DNA of 25,698 nt from Pseudomonas sp. (GTDB lineage Bacteria; Pseudomonadota; Gammaproteobacteria; Pseudomonadales; Pseudomonadaceae), in the NCBI GenBank assembly GCA_029239415.1, contig JAQZAY010000015.1, positions 1-25,698 of the forward strand, read 5' to 3'. The number at the start of each line of letters is the position of its first letter. Positions within the stretch are counted from its first letter, which is position 1. The translations under genes and the position numbers were made by a program. The notes beneath the pieces were generated by a model. That model was not told the origin of the DNA, did no database searches, and saw only the letters and a program-made list of their open reading frames with translations. Shown here one piece after another: positions 1 through 8,290 of the stretch.

Positions 1-2599
1 GCACGGTGCTGTCGGCTTCGACGCAGCGGGCAAGATCCGGGCAACTGACGTGCGCGCCTCGGACGGCTCGATCAGCCTCCACGCCGGCAGCGACATCGCG
101 GCGGTGAATGTACAGTCGGTGAACGGTCCGGTCCGCCTGGACGCGGGTGGCGATCTGCAGGCGCAGGACGTGCAGTCCTCGAATGGCTCGATCGACCTGG
201 TGGCCGGCGGCAAGGTGGCGGCGACCAATGTCCAGGCCGAGGGTGGCCCGGTGCGTATCAATGCCGGCAACGCCATCGAGGCGCAAGGCATCCACGCCAG
301 TGGCGACTCGGTCTCGCTCGACGCCGGCAGCATGATCCTGGCACAGGACCTCCAGGCACAAGGCGGTTCGGTCAACGTCAAGGCCAATGGCGACATCACG
401 GCACGGGGCGTACACGCCTCGGAAGGCTCGGTCGGCCTGATCGCCAACGGCGCAATCACGGCACAGGACGTCACCTCCGCGAACGGCTCGGTCGACATGG
501 ACGCCAATGGCGACATCTCGGCGCAGAGCATCGCGGCCTCGAACGGCTCGGTCAGCCTGGACGCCAGCGGCGACATCTCGGCGCAAGGCGTGCAGTCTTC
601 GAACGGCTCGATCGACCTCGACGCCAGCGGCAGCATCACGGCCAATGGCGTGCAGTCCTCGAACGGCTCGATCGGTCTGCATGCCAACGCTGACATCGCG
701 GCGGTGGATGTACAGGCCGTAGAAGGTGCGGTGAACCTCGATACGGCTGCCAGCATCCAGGCACAGGACGTGCGCTCCGTGCGTGGTCCGGTGAACCTCG
801 TGGCCGGTGGCGACATCGCGGCGCTGGGCGTGCGTGCCCTCAACGGCTCGATCGGCCTCGACGCCGGTGGCGACATCCTGGCGCGGGACGTTCAGTCCGA
901 GCAGGGTCCAGCCGTTCTGAAGGCCGCTGGCAGGGTTGCCACCGGCACCGATGGCCTGATCCAGGCCAACGACCTGCGCATCAGCGCTGGCAACGGCGTC
1001 GACGTGCGTACCCGTGCCGATGTAGCCACCGTGCAGGTGAGCAATGGCGAGCTGCGCATCGACGAGCAGGGCGACATTCGCCTGGACGACCTGGCGACCG
1101 TCAACGGCAACGTGGTGGTCAACGCCGCTGGCCAGGTCGGTGTCGGCAGTGTCCAGGCCGGCAACGGTGCCAACGATGTCCAGCTGTCCGCAGGCAAGGC
1201 CATCGTCAAGGCCAGCCAGGCTCAAGCGCTGGTCGGCAATGCCATCGGCCTGAACGCCGGCAGCGGCATCGGCAACGGCGACCTGGGCGCCCTGGCGCTC
1301 GACGCCAACCGCCTGAACGCCCATAGCAGCGACGCGGACATCCGTCTCGACGCTGCCCATGGCCTGAGCGTCGACAACCTGGTGGCCAGCAACGGCAACC
1401 TCGACCTGCTGGTGCGCCAGGGCGATGCCTTGCTGGGCAACGTCCAGGCCAAGGGCCATGCCGGGGTGAACGCCGCGCAAGGCTCGCTGGTGGACGACGG
1501 CAATGCCGACACCCGCCTGGTCGCCGACAGCGCCGTGCTGTCTGCAGCCGGTGGCATCGGCAGCAACGCGGCCCTGCAGACCCAAACCAGGGCGCTGGTC
1601 GCCAATGCCGCGAACGGTGCGGTGAACCTCGATGAACTGGACGGCTTCGACAGCCTGACGGTCAACAGCCCTGCCGCCGACGTCACCGTGCGCAGCGCCA
1701 GCGGCAACATCGTGGTCAACGACATCCAGGCCGCGGGTCGTACCGTCAGCCTGCAGGCCGCCCGCGGTGCCGTGCGCGATGCCCGTAGCGGCGTCGCCAG
1801 CGTCACTGCCGATCGCTTGCTGCTCGACAGCGCCACGGGCGTCGGCCAGGCCGGCAACCTGCTGGACGTGTCCGTGCATGAGCTGAACGCCCAGGGTGGC
1901 AATGGCGGCGTGTACGTCAACAACCTGTATGGCGGCACCCTCAAGCTCAGCGACGCCGGCTATGGCACTTCGTTGAAGACCACCGGAGGCGACATCTACC
2001 TGAGCACCGCGGGCGACTTGAACGTGGCGCAGAAGGTCAGCAATACCGGGGGCGGCAACATTACCCTCAAGGCAGGGGGTTCGGTTGTCCAGGGCAGCGA
2101 CATCGCCGCCAGCGGTGCCGGCAACATCAGCGTGGCCAGTGGCGGCAGCATCGCCATGGGCAGTGGTGTGAAGACCTCCTCGGGCAGCGGCACCATTCGC
2201 TACGACGCCAAGGGCACCCTGACGCTCGGCCAGATCGAGACCGCTGGCCGTGCGATCTTCGTCGCACCGTCGATCCTCGACAACGCCCCGGGCGTGGCCA
2301 ACATCAAGGCCTGGGTCGTCGACCTGGACTCCAGGGCGGCCACCACTGGCCTGGTCCGCGAGCTGGTCGGTGAAACCGCCGACGCGGCGCTGATCCGCCT
2401 GGACTACCGCCCTATCGGTGGCAGCCTGCTGGAAAGCCGTCGCTTCATGGATGAGCTGTTGAACCCGGTTGCCACGTCGCAACATGTCAGCCTGGCCTCC
2501 AGCCTGATGGACATGAGCCGCGGTAGCGAGCAGATGTTCAAGTCCAACAGCGGCCTGATGACCGACAGCAAAGGCGGCTCGCTGGTCGAGCAGGAGTGA
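1..2599 (+). CDS. Large filamentous-haemagglutinin-like exoprotein (3' part, 5' end outside window)
   Basis: The frame is open from base 2 to the TGA at 2597-2599, giving about 865 residues of a longer protein whose N-terminus (signal and TPS secretion domain in such families) lies outside the window. The first 300 or so residues are sixteen consecutive 20-residue repeats, roughly NGSVxLDAxGDIxAqxVQSS, rich in Gly, Ala, Asp, Ser and Val. This is the pattern expected for coils of a right-handed beta-helix. After about base 930 the repeats degenerate into Gly/Asn-rich beta-helix-like sequence with recurrent 'NG.V.L' and 'GGDI' motifs. The last 70 residues are non-repetitive and more polar. No cysteines and no obvious toxin domain are visible at the C-terminus. 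Family knowledge suggests a cell-surface or secreted adhesin exported by a two-partner TpsB porin, which is not seen here. The GTG at base 50 is inside the repeats and is not a real start. The adhesin role is inferred. Confidence 0.8.
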   Translation, partial: HGAVGFDAAGKIRATDVRASDGSISLHAGSDIAAVNVQSVNGPVRLDAGGDLQAQDVQSSNGSIDLVAGGKVAATNVQAEGGPVRINAGNAIEAQGIHASGDSVSLDAGSMILAQDLQAQGGSVNVKANGDITARGVHASEGSVGLIANGAITAQDVTSANGSVDMDANGDISAQSIAASNGSVSLDASGDISAQGVQSSNGSIDLDASGSITANGVQSSNGSIGLHANADIAAVDVQAVEGAVNLDTAASIQAQDVRSVRGPVNLVAGGDIAALGVRALNGSIGLDAGGDILARDVQSEQGPAVLKAAGRVATGTDGLIQANDLRISAGNGVDVRTRADVATVQVSNGELRIDEQGDIRLDDLATVNGNVVVNAAGQVGVGSVQAGNGANDVQLSAGKAIVKASQAQALVGNAIGLNAGSGIGNGDLGALALDANRLNAHSSDADIRLDAAHGLSVDNLVASNGNLDLLVRQGDALLGNVQAKGHAGVNAAQGSLVDDGNADTRLVADSAVLSAAGGIGSNAALQTQTRALVANAANGAVNLDELDGFDSLTVNSPAADVTVRSASGNIVVNDIQAAGRTVSLQAARGAVRDARSGVASVTADRLLLDSATGVGQAGNLLDVSVHELNAQGGNGGVYVNNLYGGTLKLSDAGYGTSLKTTGGDIYLSTAGDLNVAQKVSNTGGGNITLKAGGSVVQGSDIAASGAGNISVASGGSIAMGSGVKTSSGSGTIRYDAKGTLTLGQIETAGRAIFVAPSILDNAPGVANIKAWVVDLDSRAATTGLVRELVGETADAALIRLDYRPIGGSLLESRRFMDELLNPVATSQHVSLASSLMDMSRGSEQMFKSNSGLMTDSKGGSLVEQE
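2..930 (+). repeat. In-frame 60-bp tandem repeat array (about 15.5 copies of a 20-aa unit)
   Basis: Starting at base 2, the coding sequence repeats every 60 bp with no insertion or deletion for fifteen full units and a degenerate sixteenth. The best-conserved nucleotides are the 'aacggctcg' block encoding Asn-Gly-Ser and the 'gacgcc..cggcgacatc' block encoding Asp-Ala-x-Gly-Asp-Ile. By eye, the units at about 541-600 and 601-660 differ at about 11 of 60 positions. The units at 481-540 and 541-600 differ at about 13. The strict 20-residue period matches one beta-helix turn per repeat. Confidence 0.9.
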
Positions 2600-2607
2600 T
2601 GCAACAC

Positions 2608-2629
2608 CCCGCCGGCCTCGGCCGGCGGG
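2608..2629 (+). terminator. GC-rich hairpin just after the exoprotein gene
   Basis: A perfect 9-bp stem, cccgccggc / gccggcggg with a ctcg loop, begins 9 bases after the stop codon. No T-tract follows, so alone it would be a weak terminator or a 3'-end stabilising hairpin. It precedes the stronger terminator at 2651. Confidence 0.6.
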
Positions 2630-2650
2630 CTTCAACCAAGCTTTAGTTCG

Positions 2651-2687
2651 AACCCTGCCGGAGAGACTGTCTGGCAGGGTTTTTTTT
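2651..2687 (+). terminator. Rho-independent terminator of the exoprotein gene
   Basis: A 9-bp perfect stem (aaccctgcc / ggcagggtt) with a 13-base loop is followed directly by a run of eight T residues at 2680-2687. This is a textbook intrinsic terminator on the plus strand and insulates the downstream response-regulator gene. Confidence 0.9.
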
Positions 2688-2848
2688 GCCCAGGCGATCA
2701 GCACAGAGATCTCCTGGTGCATGGCAACCCCTGCGGGAGATTCGACCTTAGTGGGTACGGCTTGAAGGATTCAGTGAATTTCCGTGAGACCCAGATGTCG
2801 TAATGATATCGCTTTCCGAGCGCCTGTCTCCTCACGCCAGATTCCCGC

Positions 2849-3253
2849 ATGAACGACCCGATCCAAGCCCAGCACAACCCTGCCATCCTGCTTGTCGAGG
2901 ATGAGCCTGCCATCCGCGAACTGTTGACCTTTGCCCTGGAGGACATGGGGGCGATGGTCAAGGCCGTCGCCACTGCCGACGAAGGGTTGGCGATACTGCA
3001 GGAGCACCCCTGGGCGCTGCTGTTGACCGACGTGCAGACACCCGGCAGGCTCGATGGATTGCAACTGGCGTGGGCCGCGCGCGAAAGGCTCCCGCACGTG
3101 CGCATTGTCGTCATGAGTGGCTATCATGAGCGCATGGCCGCACCGCTGCCCGAGGACGCCGTGTTCCTTGCCAAGCCCTGGTCAATCGACGCGTTCTATA
3201 CCACGATCAACGCACAGCTCGGATGCTACGCCTCACTTCAGCCAGCGGCCTGA
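2849..3253 (+). CDS. Single-domain response regulator (CheY-like receiver)
   Basis: This 134-residue protein is a receiver domain with nothing attached. The acidic pocket is E17-D18, the phospho-acceptor is D61 in LLLTDVQTPG, the switch Ser is S90 in VVMSGYH, and the conserved Lys is K109 in FLAKPW. All key residues for phosphorylation are present, so it should be a functional phospho-acceptor. It has no DNA-binding or enzymatic output domain, so it probably acts through protein-protein contacts or as a phosphorelay intermediate. No histidine kinase is adjacent, so its partner is an orphan elsewhere. The ATG at 2849 is the first in frame and gives a normal receiver N-terminus, but no good Shine-Dalgarno sequence precedes it. 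The gene stands alone between a terminator and convergent minus-strand genes. Confidence 0.88.
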   Translation: MNDPIQAQHNPAILLVEDEPAIRELLTFALEDMGAMVKAVATADEGLAILQEHPWALLLTDVQTPGRLDGLQLAWAARERLPHVRIVVMSGYHERMAAPLPEDAVFLAKPWSIDAFYTTINAQLGCYASLQPAA

Positions 3254-3309
3254 CCCGCTTGCGCCCTGCCGGCTGCCCCATGCCTGCCGAAGCGCCGTGA
3301 GCAGCGGCC

Positions 3310-3492
3310 TCAGCGCTTGTCCTTCTTCAAGGCCTTCAAGCGTGCCCTGGCCTTGTGCACGACTTCCATGCGTTCGGACTTCTTCATCTTCTTCCACTTG
3401 CGGATGTCATCCTTGCTGCGCCCGCAACCCACGCAGACGTCATCGCGGATCTTGCATTTGGACGTGCAGGGGTTTTCTACCTCTTTGGACAA
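3310..3492 (-). CDS. DUF1289 family small Cys-rich protein
   Basis: A 60-residue protein that begins at a TTG (3492-3490). It carries the DUF1289 signature near the N-terminus: NPC-x3-C-x6-C-x2-C (residues 8-23), followed by a very basic Lys/Arg-rich tail. The four cysteines suggest a small metal-binding knuckle, and the basic C-terminus could bind nucleic acid, but the family has no established function. The TTG is chosen because GAGGG lies 7 bases upstream and because DUF1289 proteins start just before the NPC motif. The longer open frame up to 3690 overlaps the neighbouring lipoprotein gene in another frame. It follows the lipoprotein gene by 40 bp on the same strand and may be co-transcribed. 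Confidence 0.85.
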   Translation of the reverse strand: MSKEVENPCTSKCKIRDDVCVGCGRSKDDIRKWKKMKKSERMEVVHKARARLKALKKDKR

Positions 3493-3532
3493 AGCACAGC
3501 CCTCGGTCGTGTGATTCGCACCCGCCCGAGGA

Positions 3533-3829
3533 TCACTTGCACTTGGCCAGCACGACCTGGCAAGTCCTGGGCGTTCCACCGGAGCGGCTGGCGTAGCGCA
3601 TGCAGTTTGCCATGGATTTCTGCCGGGCCACACCCAGCGATGCCCCCCAGGCCAGACCGCCCTCGCCGGAGGTGGGCACCGCCTTGGCATAGCAGGCCGA
3701 TCCCACGGTCGAGGCTGCGTAGCGTGCCGTCGGGCGTTTGTTGCTGCAGCCTGCGGTCAATGCAAGGCTCAGCGCGATCAGGGAAGGCAGGACCCATGCC
3801 GAGCGGTGGCGCGTCGTTGTTCCAGTCAT
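3533..3829 (-). CDS. Small putative lipoprotein, unknown function
   Basis: A 98-residue protein with a lipoprotein signal peptide: a basic N-terminus, a hydrophobic stretch at about residues 12-24 and the lipobox LTAGC, with C28 as the predicted lipidated residue. The mature part contains four further cysteines (C46, C76, C90, C97), which could form two disulfides in the periplasm. The sequence around residues 55-78 (GEGGLAWGASLGVARQKSM) is Gly/Ala-rich and then amphipathic. I do not recognise a characterised family. It is the first gene of a probable two-gene unit with the DUF1289 gene. The lipoprotein call is fairly secure; function is unknown. Confidence 0.75.
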   Translation of the reverse strand: MTGTTTRHRSAWVLPSLIALSLALTAGCSNKRPTARYAASTVGSACYAKAVPTSGEGGLAWGASLGVARQKSMANCMRYASRSGGTPRTCQVVLAKCK

Positions 3830-3903
3830 TGCGATTCCCCTGTATCAGCAGGCAAGAGCCATGGTTGTCCTACAGCGTAGACGTGCGTCGGCTTGCGCGG
3901 TGC

Positions 3904-4968
3904 TCAGTAGCCTGTCATTTCCAGATACCCCATGCCACCCTCGCTCCCGCTCAATCTCACCGGGCCTTCCCAGTACGGATAGCTGGTCTGCATCCATGCC
4001 TTGGGCTGCAACGCATCGACCTCGACATCCACGCCCTGCTCGGGCAGTTGCACACGCCAGCGCGTGGGCACGCGACGGCCGCTGTCCTGGGTGGTCCAGG
4101 CCAGCGCCGTGAGCTGGGCCTGCTCGCCCCCGAGCGTCTGTGCCGTACCCTCGGCGCTGATCCAGGTGCCTGCCCGGTACGGCTTGCCCTGGGCCTCGCG
4201 CACCTGGAACAGCATCAGCTTGGCGCCGCTGTCCAGGTGCAGCGAAAACCAGTCCCACCCTTCCTGCTCGGCCGCCAGCGGCTGGCTGCTCCACTCCCGG
4301 TCCAGCCAGGCGCGACCGGTGACCGGGATGCGCTGGCCGTCACGCTCGACCTCCCCGCTGACCTGGTAGAAGGGTTGGCTGTAATAGTAGGACGCCTGTC
4401 CTTGCCCGGATTTTTCGCTGTAGCCCTGCCGGCCGTGAAGCACCAATGGGCGATCGCTGGCCAGGGTGAGGCCATAGCCAAAGTCCTTGCCATGCGCGGT
4501 CATCCGCAGCTGCCCCAGGTTCTCGGCGCCTTGCAGCGACCAGTCGTTGATCCACGCCCTGAACGGCCGGACCTCGACGCCGGCCTGGCCGATGCCGCCG
4601 CGCGCCAGGGTTTCGCTCGCCTGGTGACCGCCCGGGCCGGTCAGCGCCGCATGGCCCATCCACAGGTTGGGGCTGTTCCACCCTCCTGTCTCGGGGCCGG
4701 GCCGCAAGGCAGAGCGGAACAAGGTCCATTGCACGCCCCAGTCGCGCCCCTGGGCATCCTCGAGATTGGCGGTGACGTACCACCATTCGATCCGAAAGCC
4801 TTCGTGGGCACCATGGTCACGCGGGAAGACCAATGGATGGCCGGGCGTCACCTGGGCAAAGGCGGCGGCATCCTGCCCCAGGCCGGCAAAGCTCCTCGCG
4901 GGCGGTGCCGGCGGTTCGCAACCGCTCAGCAACACGGCCAGCAGCAACAGGCAGGCTTCAGGTTTCAT
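3904..4968 (-). CDS. Lipocalin-like / CrtC-AttH-type lipoprotein of an ABC operon
   Basis: A 354-residue protein with a short signal peptide and lipobox LLSGC (C17), so it is anchored in a membrane facing the periplasm. The body matches the double-barrel lipocalin-like family that includes AttH and carotenoid 1,2-hydratase (CrtC). Recognisable pieces are RIEWWYVTANLED near residues 58-70, a central RAWLDREWSSQPLA and GWDWFSLHLDSGAKLMLFQ. Such proteins bind or hydrate hydrophobic molecules, but for the bacterial lipoprotein branch the ligand is not established. The start codon overlaps the end of the permease gene by 11 bases, so it is the third gene of the operon. Context suggests it handles a lipid or hydrophobic substrate moved by the ABC transporter. 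That is inference. Confidence 0.85.
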   Translation of the reverse strand: MKPEACLLLLAVLLSGCEPPAPPARSFAGLGQDAAAFAQVTPGHPLVFPRDHGAHEGFRIEWWYVTANLEDAQGRDWGVQWTLFRSALRPGPETGGWNSPNLWMGHAALTGPGGHQASETLARGGIGQAGVEVRPFRAWINDWSLQGAENLGQLRMTAHGKDFGYGLTLASDRPLVLHGRQGYSEKSGQGQASYYYSQPFYQVSGEVERDGQRIPVTGRAWLDREWSSQPLAAEQEGWDWFSLHLDSGAKLMLFQVREAQGKPYRAGTWISAEGTAQTLGGEQAQLTALAWTTQDSGRRVPTRWRVQLPEQGVDVEVDALQPKAWMQTSYPYWEGPVRLSGSEGGMGYLEMTGY

Positions 4969-7420
4969 CGACGAATTGCCTCAAGAGTTCCCCCGGCTGG
5001 CGCCGGGCAAGTTGCCACAGCGGCCAGGCACTGGCCAGGAAACTGGTCACGATCCCCAGCGCGGCCAGTTGCAGCAGCTGCCCGGGGAACAGATACAGCG
5101 GCAGTCGCCAGCCGAACGCCTGCACGTTGACCACGGCCACCAGGCACCAGGCCAGCAACAGGCCGAGGGGGATCGCCAGCAGCACGGTGAAGGTGCTCAG
5201 CATCAGGGTCTGGCCGAGCGACAGCCAGGCCAGCCGTGTGCGCCGCACGCCCAGCGCCCAGAGCGGTGCCAGCTGGCCCAATCGGCTCTGGCTCAAGGTC
5301 AGCAGGCTGATGAACAAGGCGACCCCGGCCACCCCGAGGGTCAGGCTGTTGAGCGCGGCGGTCGCGGCAAAGGTGCGGCTGAACACTTCGGTCGACCAGG
5401 CCTTGAGGCTGACCTGTTCGATCACGCGGCTGTCATCCAGGGCAAAGCGCTGCTGCAGCGCGGCCTTGAGCCCAGGCGCAAGCTCAGGTGCCAGGCTCAC
5501 GGCGATACTGGCCAGGCTTGCCTGGGGATGGTGCCGGCGCAGCCAGTCGGCATTGACCAGCAGCTGTCCCTTGGGGTTGCCATAGTCGGCATAGAGAGCG
5601 GCCACGGTCATGCTTTGCACAGGATCGGCGGGCAGCTCCAGGGTGTCCCCGACCTCGACGCCCAGGCGGCGGGCCAGCTGCTCGCTGAGCATCACCGCGC
5701 CACCGCTCGCCAACGCCTCCCAGGCCCGCGGGCCCCGCTCGAGCAGTGGCCAGTGCGCATGATAATAGCGATTGTCCTCGATTCCCTGGACCTGCACCGG
5801 CCACCCTTGCAGGCGCAGTTCCACGCGCCAGCCTGGCAGCACGGCGGTCACCGCAGGTTGCTGCCTGAGCCAGCCGGTGACTTGCAGTGCCTGCGCGGTA
5901 TCCGGCGCAGTGACGTAGAGCGCTGCCGACAGGCGCTGGTCGAGCCAGCCAATGAAGGTCTTGCGAAAGCCCTCGGTCATGCTGCCCACCCCGACGCTGG
6001 CGGCCAGGGCAAGCAGCAAGGCCATCAGCGCCAGGCTCAAGGCCGGCAGCTGTTGGCGGCTGTCGGCGATGAACCACTCCGACAGCGGCCGGCGACACAG
6101 GCGTGCCAGCAGGGCGAGCGCACCCTCCAGCAACGCCGGCAACAGCAATGCCGCCGCCAGCAGCAGCGCCGCGAGCATGCCGAAGGCACTGACCAGGCCA
6201 GCGCCAAATCGCCAACAGGCCAAGGCCACCAGCACCAGCAGCGCCGCCAACAGTGCCTGGCGCTTGAGCCAGCGCGCCTGCGCCAGGCGCCAGGCCTGGG
6301 GCTGCGCCAGGGCGAGCAACGGCAGGCGGGCGGCCCGCAGCACACTGCTCACCCCCGCCAGTAGCGCGCCGAGCATGCTCACCCCCAGCCCCGCCAGCCA
6401 CCACTGGGGCGAGAGATTCAACTGCCCCGCGACCTGGGCGCCATACAAGCCGCGCAAGCTGGTGGCCACGTCTGGCAGCAGCAGGCTGGCCAGCAGATAG
6501 CCGCTGGCAACGCCTGCCAGGCCGCCCAGCAGCGCGAATGCGCCCAGCTCGAGCGCCAGGCCGGCCAGCACGGTCCTCAGGCTGATGCCACAAGCGCGCA
6601 GGGTGCGGATCAAGGCACGCCGCTGCTCGAGGGCCAGGCCGATCGCCGCATTGGCGATGAACAGGCCGACGACGAACGCGAGCAGTCCGAGCGCCGTCAG
6701 GTTGAGGTGGAAACTGTCGGTCAGGCGCTGCAGGTCACCGTCATCGCCAAGCGGCTGCAGGCTCAACCGGGCGGCGATGTCCGCGGGCAGTGCCTGCCCG
6801 TCGCTGTCGAGCAACAGCCGCGACAGCAGACCCGGGGCACGCAGCAGGCGTTGGGCATGGCCGATGTCCACCACGATCATCCCCGGGGCAAGCTCGGGCT
6901 TGAGCACGAAGGGGGGCAGGACCTCGCCTTCGCTGGTGGCAGCACGATCCGAGAGGCCCAGGCCCAGTTGCTGCAACGTGTCGGGGCTGATCCAGGCCTG
7001 GCCTGGCGTACCCAGGAATGCCTCCAGGTCGAAGGAGCGTGCCTGGGTACCCGCGACCGCCGAGCCCGCCGGCAGACTCAGCGGCTCGATGCCGATCAGC
7101 CTGGCACTGCGCGGTGTCGTCCCGGCAAGGCGCAGCTGCCCCTCCAGCACCGGCGAGACCTGCCAGCCGAGTTGCCGCAGCCTCAGGTACAGCCGCTGCT
7201 CGACGCGTTCAGCGCCGCGCGGCAGCAGTTGCGCCTGCGCGGGGCTGGCGAGGACGGCACTGGCCCGGGCATAGTCGGCGCGCGCCTGGCTGTTGAGTGC
7301 CTGGACACCGGTCCACAGCGCCGTGGCCAGCCACAACCCCGTGAAGATGCTGAAGAACTGCAGGCGATGACGCCGCCAGTGACTCATCAACGCTTGCAGG
7401 GTGATCTTCAGGGCATTCAT
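4958..7420 (-). CDS. ABC transporter permease, two FtsX/LolC-type domains (MacB/LolCE-like)
   Basis: An 820-residue inner-membrane protein. There is one transmembrane segment near residues 21-40, a large periplasmic region, a cluster of hydrophobic helices around residues 240-480, a second periplasmic region around 500-690, and a C-terminal FtsX core of about three helices (about 700-800). This is the duplicated architecture of long FtsX-like permeases. The ATG at 7420 is chosen because it forms an ATGA overlap with the stop of the ATPase gene and has AGGAAGAG upstream. The frame runs 14 codons further upstream, into the ATPase gene. It should pair with the ATPase in a type VII (MacB/LolCDE-like) mechanotransmission complex rather than a classical importer. 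Cargo is unknown; the adjacent lipocalin-like lipoprotein points to a lipophilic substrate. Confidence 0.88.
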   Translation of the reverse strand: MNALKITLQALMSHWRRHRLQFFSIFTGLWLATALWTGVQALNSQARADYARASAVLASPAQAQLLPRGAERVEQRLYLRLRQLGWQVSPVLEGQLRLAGTTPRSARLIGIEPLSLPAGSAVAGTQARSFDLEAFLGTPGQAWISPDTLQQLGLGLSDRAATSEGEVLPPFVLKPELAPGMIVVDIGHAQRLLRAPGLLSRLLLDSDGQALPADIAARLSLQPLGDDGDLQRLTDSFHLNLTALGLLAFVVGLFIANAAIGLALEQRRALIRTLRACGISLRTVLAGLALELGAFALLGGLAGVASGYLLASLLLPDVATSLRGLYGAQVAGQLNLSPQWWLAGLGVSMLGALLAGVSSVLRAARLPLLALAQPQAWRLAQARWLKRQALLAALLVLVALACWRFGAGLVSAFGMLAALLLAAALLLPALLEGALALLARLCRRPLSEWFIADSRQQLPALSLALMALLLALAASVGVGSMTEGFRKTFIGWLDQRLSAALYVTAPDTAQALQVTGWLRQQPAVTAVLPGWRVELRLQGWPVQVQGIEDNRYYHAHWPLLERGPRAWEALASGGAVMLSEQLARRLGVEVGDTLELPADPVQSMTVAALYADYGNPKGQLLVNADWLRRHHPQASLASIAVSLAPELAPGLKAALQQRFALDDSRVIEQVSLKAWSTEVFSRTFAATAALNSLTLGVAGVALFISLLTLSQSRLGQLAPLWALGVRRTRLAWLSLGQTLMLSTFTVLLAIPLGLLLAWCLVAVVNVQAFGWRLPLYLFPGQLLQLAALGIVTSFLASAWPLWQLARRQPGELLRQFVDET

Positions 7421-8085
7421 CCGCCGCTCTCTTCCTGCACGCGGCCGGCATGCAGGAAGCACTGCTGCGCCAACCGGCCGGCCAGGCGCCGGCTATGGGT
7501 CACCATCAGCACGCTGCTGCCCGCCTCGCCGACCAGCTCCAGCATCAGGTCGAGTACTTCGTCGCTGCTGGCCTCGTCGAGGCTGCCGGTGGGTTCGTCG
7601 GCCAGTACCAGCGCAGGCTTGCCCGCCAGCGCCCGGCCGATGGCGACCCTTTGCTGCTGGCCGCCCGACAACTGCTCGGGATACCGCTGCAGCAATGCAG
7701 CCAGCCCCAGGCGTTGCGCCAGGTGATCTACCCACCGCGGATCGTGCCGCCCTGCCAGGCGTGCCTGGAACGCCAGGTTGGCAGCCACGTTCAGGCTGCT
7801 GATCAGGTTGTATTGCTGGAACACCAGCCCGATGCCCTCGCGGCGCCAGCGCGCCAGGGCAGGTTCGCCGCGGCTGTCCAGGGGCTCGCCATCGATCAGG
7901 ATGCGCCCGCTGTCGGCGCGGTCCAGGCCCGCGACCAGGTGCAGCAGGGTGCTCTTGCCGCTGCCCGACTCGCCCATCAGCGCCAGGCTGCTGCCGTGCG
8001 CCAGCCTCAGGTCGACGCCCTGCAGCACGGGCAGCGGCCCCTGGACAGTGGTGAACGATTTTCGCAGTTGCTCGACGACCAGCAT
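7417..8085 (-). CDS. ABC transporter ATP-binding protein (LolD/MacB-type)
   Basis: A 222-residue ATPase with every expected motif: Walker A GESGSGKST at residues 38-46, Q-loop Q90, signature LSGGQQQR at 139-146, Walker B ALVLADEP at 158-165, D-loop SLD at 168-170 and H-loop H197. Its length and the 'RALAGKPALVLADEPTGSLD' stretch are typical of the LolD/MacB/FtsE group that energises FtsX-type permeases. Its stop overlaps the permease start (ATGA), so the two are translationally coupled. The ATG at 8085 has AAGGGA about 10 bases upstream. It is the first gene of the three-gene operon. Family confidence is high; cargo is unknown. Confidence 0.93.
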   Translation of the reverse strand: MLVVEQLRKSFTTVQGPLPVLQGVDLRLAHGSSLALMGESGSGKSTLLHLVAGLDRADSGRILIDGEPLDSRGEPALARWRREGIGLVFQQYNLISSLNVAANLAFQARLAGRHDPRWVDHLAQRLGLAALLQRYPEQLSGGQQQRVAIGRALAGKPALVLADEPTGSLDEASSDEVLDLMLELVGEAGSSVLMVTHSRRLAGRLAQQCFLHAGRVQEESGG

Positions 8086-8290
8086 TGTGAGGTATCCCTT
8101 GGAGCGATACGAGCATCCTAGCCGGACAAGCCGCCGGGCGCGCGGTGCCTTTGATCGACAACCGCGATGCAGCGCCGGGAACGCTGCTATGCCTATGGAT
8201 TGAAGCAGTCATCCGAGAGAGCCTGTCCGTGGCCCCGGCGCCCCACCCACAGGGCTGCGACCTGGTGCCGATACCGATGGGAGGTGCCAC

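Noticed and set aside
50..52. GTG at 50 as the start of the exoprotein
   Set aside because: The frame is open to base 2 and the repeat register continues through it, so the real start lies outside the window.
2700..2848. Promoter for the response regulator, including an ATTCA-G-TGAAT dyad near 2770
   Set aside because: No spacing-consistent -10/-35 pair was found and the dyad is short, so no feature was called.
3355..6364. Long plus-strand ORFs (591 and 565 residues) antisense to the lipoprotein and permease genes
   Set aside because: They are low-complexity Arg/Gln/Pro/Ala-rich translations opposite well-supported genes.
8086..8108. GTATC-N9-GATAC dyad next to the ABC ATPase start
   Set aside because: Arms of five bases can occur by chance and no promoter elements frame it.
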